The notes under the pieces were generated by a model. The model was not told where the DNA came from. It searched no databases and saw only the letters and a program-made list of their open reading frames with translations. Position numbers and translations under genes: made by a program. Below, piece by piece: positions 59,124 to 64,000 of a stretch of 64,000 nucleotides of DNA (the stretch's first letter is position 1; each line of letters starts with the position of its first letter). Location of the stretch: positions 2,914,001-2,978,000 of the forward strand of contig OZ253953.1 in the NCBI GenBank assembly GCA_965267335.1, given 5' to 3'. Source of the DNA: G965267335 sp965267335 (lineage in GTDB: Bacteria > Bacteroidota > Bacteroidia > Cytophagales > JAAEPT01).

Positions 59124-60269
59124 TCAAAGTATGTTCAAACCTTTTCTTAGGATTTCTCCACTCTCAAGTTTATACAACAAAATATAATAGCCCGGAGAGA
59201 GTTGGTTTCCTTTCGAATCCCGTCCATCCCAGGTTGTAGACTCATTAGCCCGTATCAATTCTTTTAGCTTCTCTTCACCTGACCTGGTTAGTATGGAAAC
59301 ATAATACGATTGATTACAAATTGATGGCCAGGTAAACTCATCATAGCTTTCACTCCAAGAAAAAATTAAATCCAATGTGTAATCCTGTGTGCAGCACACT
59401 TCACCTACAGTGACCGTCTTGGTTATGTCACATCCCAGTGAGTCCATTACCCTGACATCATAATTTCCGGCTTTGAGATTTTCAATATTAGAGACACTAC
59501 CAGTGTAGTTAATCTTATCGATCTCCATTGTGTATGGCTTGATCCCTCCTCTTACCTCTCCAACCTCAATTTTGCCACTATTTTGCCCTATACACGAGTT
59601 AGTTCCAATAAGAGACCCTAATCTCAAATCGGTCTCCAGACATGGATTCGCACCATTTTGTTTGGAAGTACTTATATCCTTGTTTTGTTTGTGTACTTCC
59701 TTATCCTCTAATCCAGTCTCATCGACAACCTCAGCTTTCTTTGTATTGTTTGTAAAACTGATCGAATCTGTTGACTCTAAATTATTTATGCTTTCAATTC
59801 TTTCAATCGGGTGACTATTGTTGGCGATAATAACATCACCTCCTTCTGGTTCAGTTCTATCTATTACTTGCTTAACCGGTGGACTGGTTTCCTCAGAAAG
59901 ATTATCACCAAAGGGTACCTCAACAGGCTTACTATTCTGTTGTTTCTGGCCTGATGATGCGTCATCATCTAGGAACCAATACAGTCCACCAATCAACAGT
60001 ACTGAAAGTACTCCAATAAATAATGTAGTTTTCCCGATAAACCCTGGCTTCCTAAGAGCTTTCTCATAATCAAAGGACTTCATTTTAGCCTTTTCTTCGA
60101 TTAGGAATTTATCAAGCATTAACTCTTCGGCATCCTTAAATTCTTCATATTGTGCTCTTACCTCATTATTTGTATGCAACAAGGTCTCAAATTCCTCTTG
60201 CTGAGCGATACTCATCTGCCCCTTGGAGTAGCTCTCTATCAAATCAAATATTTGTTCCTCCCTATTCAT
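59124..60269 (-). CDS. Anti-sigma-like membrane protein with SprB-type repeat and CHU_C-like C-terminus
   Basis: 381 residues. N-terminal cytoplasmic part (1-78) resembles anti-sigma ZAS-less domains (IFDLIESYSKGQMSIAQQEEFETLLHTNNEVRAQYEEFKDAEEL), followed by one membrane helix (about 79-100), a long Ser/Glu/Asn-rich linker, an SprB-like repeat (NSGKIEVGEVRGGIKPYTMEI...NLKAGNYDVRVMDSLGCDITKTVTV, about 230-290), and an end resembling the CHU_C/type B sorting module (STTWDGRDSKGNQLSPGYYILLYKLESGEILRKGLNIL). It overlaps the sigma gene by 8 bases. The periplasmic end could sense T9SS cargo folding or traffic by imitating it. Confidence 0.8.
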   Translation of the reverse strand: MNREEQIFDLIESYSKGQMSIAQQEEFETLLHTNNEVRAQYEEFKDAEELMLDKFLIEEKAKMKSFDYEKALRKPGFIGKTTLFIGVLSVLLIGGLYWFLDDDASSGQKQQNSKPVEVPFGDNLSEETSPPVKQVIDRTEPEGGDVIIANNSHPIERIESINNLESTDSISFTNNTKKAEVVDETGLEDKEVHKQNKDISTSKQNGANPCLETDLRLGSLIGTNSCIGQNSGKIEVGEVRGGIKPYTMEIDKINYTGSVSNIENLKAGNYDVRVMDSLGCDITKTVTVGEVCCTQDYTLDLIFSWSESYDEFTWPSICNQSYYVSILTRSGEEKLKELIRANESTTWDGRDSKGNQLSPGYYILLYKLESGEILRKGLNIL

Positions 60270-60831
60270 TCCTCAGCAATTTTTTGAATCCAACATTTTC
60301 TCTGGTGAGTCTAATGAGTCTTTGCTTACATTTATAATGTTTTGTTTTAGCAGTATTCTCATTATTGAAATTCATTCTTTCGGCCACCTCTTTCATAGTC
60401 AGTTTCTCAAAAAATGTACACCTCAATAGTTTGTGACAAGTATCTCCTAATTCATTAAAAACACGATTGACTATTGATTCACGTTCTTTTGAAATCAAGG
60501 CATCACTTAAATCTTCTCGTTCATCAACCATATCAAACTCCTCACCCATTCCTTCGATGCGACTTTCCCTTCTTACTTTGGAATACCACAGGTTTCTACT
60601 CACAGCATATATAAAGCCATCAACCTCAGTGCGTTCCTCATAGGCTCCTGTCCTGACTCGTTTGTAAAAGACTATTACGGCATCCTGGAAAACATCCTGA
60701 GCATCTTCAAAAGACCCACCTCCCTTGCTGACCATCGTCTTCACTTTCATGAATACCCGCTCATAAATCTCCTTAAAAACCTGATCCGTTTTCCCAAGAT
60801 TGATAGACGATATAATTGTGCTGTCATTCAT
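60262..60831 (-). CDS. ECF sigma factor linked to T9SS genes
   Basis: 189 residues. Region 2 is present (FKEIYERVFMKVKTMVSKGGGSFEDAQDVFQDAVIVFYKRVRTG; DGFIYAVSRNLWYSKVRRE) and region 4 (DTCHKLLRCTFFEKLTMKEVAERMNFNNENTAKTKHYKCKQRLIRL). It is more divergent than FecI-type factors and resembles the ECF factors that stand beside PorP/SprF-type genes in Cytophagales. It overlaps the anti-sigma-like gene and faces the PorP/SprF gene across 184 bases, so it may drive that gene. Confidence 0.9.
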   Translation of the reverse strand: MNDSTIISSINLGKTDQVFKEIYERVFMKVKTMVSKGGGSFEDAQDVFQDAVIVFYKRVRTGAYEERTEVDGFIYAVSRNLWYSKVRRESRIEGMGEEFDMVDEREDLSDALISKERESIVNRVFNELGDTCHKLLRCTFFEKLTMKEVAERMNFNNENTAKTKHYKCKQRLIRLTRENVGFKKLLRNE

Positions 60832-61015
60832 TTACAATGCCTCATCTAAAAAGAATATTCAAAAGTAACCCCGCACATGAAGAATATTTAAGAAAATACA
60901 TAAACACTTATTTATCAGAAAGATAAATTTTAACATTCCCTTACTCCAGAATTAAATATTGCTATTATGAGCCTTCCAACAACTAAATTTTTATCTTCAG
61001 GCAGCGAATTACAAG

Positions 61016-61900
61016 GTGTCCTTAAGTAAGATAATAGTACTTTTTTTAAAGCTATTAGTGCCCGTCACAACCATAGCTCAACAGGTTATATTAGCACCTG
61101 AATCCGATATTCTTTTCTATCAGAAGAGCCTGTATAACCCCGCTCACTTTGACCTTGATCGAAATGCGGAAATTAAATTTGGCACAAAAACCTATCCTGG
61201 TATCGACAATTCAAACTTCAAATCCTTCTTCGCTTCTCCTCACATTAAAATATCAGATTGGTCAAACAAACTGAAGCATCACGTGATTGGCTTCAATTTG
61301 GCCTCGGATTTATCGGGGTTTTATCTTTCTCAGTCTCGGGTTCAAATTAAATACAGTATTGGTTTTCGTATAAATCAATCGCTTTACTTGGGTTCCGGAA
61401 TTTCCCTAGGTATGGTAAACAATCAAGTAAAAGCGAATGCAATCACCGGAGGACATTCACAGTTTACACCTGATGGTAACATCGGAATAGCAATCAACTA
61501 TAAAACATTGATAATTGGCTTAGCCTCACAACAAATTTTTAATGCAAGGTCACAATCAATATCGGGCAGGGAAATCCTTTTTCAGCGCCATTATTCTATG
61601 CATTTTGAGAAAGGGCTTGGAACAGACAGACTTCGTTTTTGGCCAGGTATATTTTTCAACAACATAGGCACCAACTTCATCCGCATTACTACTACAATGA
61701 GAGGAATTTACAAATCTTTGTTCATAGGTGGACTAGCATACGAGTACCTGAATAGTCTAAAAATAGTGGCCGGTATCCATAAATTCCCAATTCTAAAGGA
61801 ACATACAATAGGAACCATAATATCATACAGCATACCTTTGTCTAAGGAGATAGGAACAAATTTTAGAGTTCTGGAAGTAGGTATAAATTATTCACGTTAA
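61016..61900 (+). CDS. PorP/SprF-family T9SS membrane protein, GTG start
   Basis: 294 residues starting at GTG 61016; the frame upstream has a TGA at 60968-60970 and no ATG. Signal peptide KIIVLFLKLLVPVTTIAQ. Family marks: YQKSLYNPAHFDLDRNAEIKFGTK (the NPA block near the start), HVIGFNLASDLSGF, YSIGFRINQSLYLGSGISLG, and HSQFTPDGNIGIAINYKTLIIGLA. PorP/SprF proteins are outer-membrane barrels that hold T9SS cargo, mostly with type B sorting domains, at the cell surface. The next gene encodes such a cargo candidate. A 20-codon ORF (60967-61029) overlaps the GTG. Confidence 0.88.
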   Translation: MSLSKIIVLFLKLLVPVTTIAQQVILAPESDILFYQKSLYNPAHFDLDRNAEIKFGTKTYPGIDNSNFKSFFASPHIKISDWSNKLKHHVIGFNLASDLSGFYLSQSRVQIKYSIGFRINQSLYLGSGISLGMVNNQVKANAITGGHSQFTPDGNIGIAINYKTLIIGLASQQIFNARSQSISGREILFQRHYSMHFEKGLGTDRLRFWPGIFFNNIGTNFIRITTTMRGIYKSLFIGGLAYEYLNSLKIVAGIHKFPILKEHTIGTIISYSIPLSKEIGTNFRVLEVGINYSR

Positions 61901-61939
61901 AGGTTACTTATTGACATCATTAACAGATGTAATATTGAA

Positions 61940-63112
61940 TTGAAAATTTTACTAAAACATATCACTCTCTTGTTATTATTGAGTGCAGGTAATGGTTTTT
62001 CTCAATCAAACTGGGATAGTCATATTCCAACAGCGAATGTAGATAGTATTTACGTTGATAGTATTTCCTATTATGGAGATACTACATTAGGGAGCATTGC
62101 CTTAACGGCTAGCGACTCAATAGGTGTATTCTATAAAGATCAATTCGATACCATACGTATTATTGGTAAATCAAGCGCCAGCTCTCCGATCGTGTATTAC
62201 TACGGAAGAGACTCATCTACCCAAACAGACTATCCTGACTATGGGGACTCTATTTTTTTTAAACTCTATATTGACTCCTATGACTGTGAAGCTCATAATG
62301 TTGACTTATATAATGCTGGGAACTCTCCACACAATAAAACTTTTGCAGACGGGCAGTTAAATCTCACATTGAAAGGTCGAATTCCATGGCTAAGATATGA
62401 CGATGACCGATACTGTCAAGATGATTCCAATGGCGTAGTAATTTTAATCGACCATGGCTCTAAATATAATTTTAGCTACTCAGGAACGGCCACCATGAAT
62501 TTAGATACCATTTTCCCATATCTTAGTAGTCCTGGAAATCATGAAGTGTGGGTCACAAGCAATGCTTCACGATGCTTTCATGGTGATACATTAACATTTT
62601 CAATCAATCCCCCTCCTTATTTAGCTACGACTGAACCTATTATTACACAAGATATACACTGTGTCAACCAGGGATCAGTCACAGTTGACACCGATGATAT
62701 TGTAGGAGCCCCTCCGTATTCGTTTTTGCTAAGACTTGATATGGCGACCTATGAATTCAATTTTGATGGATTGATGACGAATTTACCACCTAATCATTAC
62801 ACTTATCACATCACCGATGATAGTGCGTGCAGCACTGAATATCAGGTAATTATTGAGGCCTTAGGCTGTAAAGATAAGTTCAACAAGAACCCAATCATTA
62901 GCCCTTACAGTATTTCGGAAGAAGATCAAGGGTATACCATTAGTACTCCCGGCAACTATATGATTTATAACCAACGAGGGCAATTAGTTAAAAGAATCGT
63001 TGGACCCGACACATGGTATGGCAAAGATGAAAATGGGATTCTGGTCGAAACAGGAGTTTATTTCTTGATTGATGAGTCTGGTAACCAGGTAAGCATCACA
63101 GTCATTAGGTAG
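61940..63112 (+). CDS. Secreted protein with SprB-like repeat and type B-like C-terminus, TTG start
   Basis: 390 residues from TTG 61940; no ATG lies in frame upstream, and the N-terminus (KILLKHITLLLLLSAGNGFSQ) is a good signal peptide. The middle has Ser/Asp/Tyr-rich strands. About 235-310 reads HCVNQGSVTVDTDDIVGAPPYSFLLRLDMATYEFNFDGLMTNLPPNHYTYHITDDSACSTEYQVIIEALGC, an SprB-like repeat. The end (YMIYNQRGQLVKRIVGPDTWYGKDENGILVETGVYFLIDESGNQVSITVIR) matches CHU_C/type B sorting modules. Likely cargo or partner of the PorP/SprF protein encoded 39 bases upstream. Confidence 0.82.
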   Translation: MKILLKHITLLLLLSAGNGFSQSNWDSHIPTANVDSIYVDSISYYGDTTLGSIALTASDSIGVFYKDQFDTIRIIGKSSASSPIVYYYGRDSSTQTDYPDYGDSIFFKLYIDSYDCEAHNVDLYNAGNSPHNKTFADGQLNLTLKGRIPWLRYDDDRYCQDDSNGVVILIDHGSKYNFSYSGTATMNLDTIFPYLSSPGNHEVWVTSNASRCFHGDTLTFSINPPPYLATTEPIITQDIHCVNQGSVTVDTDDIVGAPPYSFLLRLDMATYEFNFDGLMTNLPPNHYTYHITDDSACSTEYQVIIEALGCKDKFNKNPIISPYSISEEDQGYTISTPGNYMIYNQRGQLVKRIVGPDTWYGKDENGILVETGVYFLIDESGNQVSITVIR

Positions 63113-63177
63113 TAAGAATGATCCATTGATAAGTTTAAACCTGATTCTTCCTAACTTTGATACAAATCTGAAACTCG

Positions 63178-64000
63178 TTGAAAAAGAAAATTCTACTCAT
63201 TGGTTGGGATGCTGCCGACTGGGGGGTCATTACCCCCCTAGTAGCTACCGGTAAAATGCCTCATTTCAAAAAATTAATGAATGAAGGTTCTTACGGCAAA
63301 CTTCGAACACTTGACCCTGCCTTCTCTCCTATGCTTTGGACTTCTATCGCCACTGGAAAAACAGCAGATAAACATGGTGTGTATGGTTTTATAGAACCAA
63401 ACCCAAATGACGAATCCAAGGTCCAGCCTATTTCGGGTACCACAAGAAAGTGTCACGCTATTTGGAATATTCTTAACCGGGAAGGTTATAAAAGCAATGT
63501 TGTGGGATGGTGGCCAAGCCACCCTGCCGAACCAATCAATGGGGTTATGGTTTCCAATTTTTTTCATAGCCAGCACCGCACACAATCTACTGAATCAATA
63601 AACTCCGGAATGATCCATCCCGGAGACAAGTACAGCGAGCTAATCAACTATAGAGTTACACCAGATAAACTGGGAGCTGGAGATGTACTAAGGTTTGCCC
63701 CGAACCTTAGAGGTATTGATCAAAATACGAAAGCAGAAGAGAGCAAAAGGATAGAAGCATTACTAAAGATCACTTCGGAAGCTGAAACAGTTTTCAGAAC
63801 GGGTAGACATTTAATTAAAAATACGGAATGGGACTTTACAGCGATCTACCTTGATGCCATCGATCACTACAGTCATATGTTCATGAAATGTCACCCTCCA
63901 AAGAGGCCAACGATACCTGAAGATATGTTCCATTATTACCATACCGTAATCGATCAGGCTTATATATACCATGACATGATGCTTGGGGAACTGTTGCATT
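63178..64000 (+). CDS. Alkaline-phosphatase-superfamily protein (type I phosphodiesterase), N-terminal part
   Basis: About 274 residues from a probable TTG at 63178 to the window end, with no stop. No in-frame ATG occurs before residue 27, which would cut off the first metal site. The opening KKKILLIGWDAADWGVITPLVATGKMPHFKKLMNEGSYGKLRTLDPAFSPMLWTSIATGKTADKHGVYGF holds the metal-binding Asp and the Thr/Ser nucleophile region of type I phosphodiesterase/nucleotide pyrophosphatases. A second metal site is seen in IYLDAIDHYSHMFMKCHPP. The substrate may be a nucleotide sugar or phospho-lipid head group. The protein has no signal peptide. Confidence 0.88.
   Translation, partial: MKKKILLIGWDAADWGVITPLVATGKMPHFKKLMNEGSYGKLRTLDPAFSPMLWTSIATGKTADKHGVYGFIEPNPNDESKVQPISGTTRKCHAIWNILNREGYKSNVVGWWPSHPAEPINGVMVSNFFHSQHRTQSTESINSGMIHPGDKYSELINYRVTPDKLGAGDVLRFAPNLRGIDQNTKAEESKRIEALLKITSEAETVFRTGRHLIKNTEWDFTAIYLDAIDHYSHMFMKCHPPKRPTIPEDMFHYYHTVIDQAYIYHDMMLGELLH

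Noticed and set aside
1..64000. tRNA, rRNA or tmRNA genes
   Set aside because: No T-loop (GTTCRANNC) with matching acceptor stem and no rRNA-like conserved stretches were seen in any gap.

Overview
The window comes from a member of the Bacteroidota, most likely a marine or polymer-degrading Cytophagales-type bacterium. The supporting signs are type IX secretion (T9SS) C-terminal sorting domains on several secreted proteins, a PorP/SprF-family T9SS membrane protein, SprB/CHU_C-like modules, a TonB receptor with ECF sigma and FecR anti-sigma factor, many lipoproteins, promoters of the TTTG-N19-21-TAnnTTTG type, and weak or absent Shine-Dalgarno sequences at almost every gene. The genus cannot be fixed from the sequence alone.

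Layout. Bases 1-1921: end of a metal ABC permease, two secreted thioredoxin-like proteins and a small lipoprotein. 1991-5375 (minus): a T9SS-sorted protein, then a SCO1 / MORN-repeat lipoprotein / YHYH lipoprotein operon. 5564-9702: TonB receptor, ECF sigma, FecR. 9772-11133: mnmE. 11134-17680: an accessory segment directly against the 3' end of mnmE, carrying three translation-stress or persistence modules: hipB-hipS-hipT (split HipA kinase), prfH-rtcB (ribosome rescue and RNA repair) and hipB-hipA. It begins with a dense cluster of CTAG-containing repeats and may be flanked by imperfect att-like repeats. 17698-24391: TraB/GumN lipoprotein, secreted proteins of unknown role, and a LemA/TPM/TPM set. 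24541-26688: an arsenic operon (arsR, DUF6428, arsenate reductase, aquaporin) with no Acr3 or ArsB pump. 26685-28610: V4R-domain hybrid histidine kinase. 28745-31014: SnoaL-like protein and a GH9 glucanase. 31016-32476: GT22-type mannosyltransferase.

Bases 32628-43980 form one tightly packed minus-strand operon of eight genes: two outer-membrane beta-barrels, three surface lipoproteins, an esterase, a GH10 xylanase and a GH78-like hydrolase. Facing it across a 462-base divergent promoter region is a 1200-residue T9SS-exported acetyl-xylan esterase (CE2). This looks like a xylan utilisation locus without SusC or SusD. Next comes a 7TM-DISM membrane sensor fused to the zinc-ribbon/HTH part of an IS1595-type transposase (48086-49942), a candidate regulator.

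The last part holds a two-gene unit of unknown function, a small beta-barrel protein, a 1242-residue secreted TPR-CHAT protein, a possible 27-residue small protein or leader with a terminator ahead of a TPR gene, a T9SS-sorted serine hydrolase, a fibre-like protein, an ECF sigma / anti-sigma pair with SprB-like repeats opposite a PorP/SprF gene, and the start of an alkaline-phosphatase-superfamily gene cut by the window end. Three consecutive plus-strand genes at 61016, 61940 and 63178 appear to use GTG, TTG and TTG starts.

The strongest candidates for something undescribed are: (1) the SusCD-less xylan operon with its 7TM/transposase-domain neighbour; (2) the mnmE-linked mini-island of three ribosome or tRNA-synthetase stress modules; (3) a promoter, strong Shine-Dalgarno, 10-residue leader peptide and hairpin-terminator unit upstream of rtcB-prfH.
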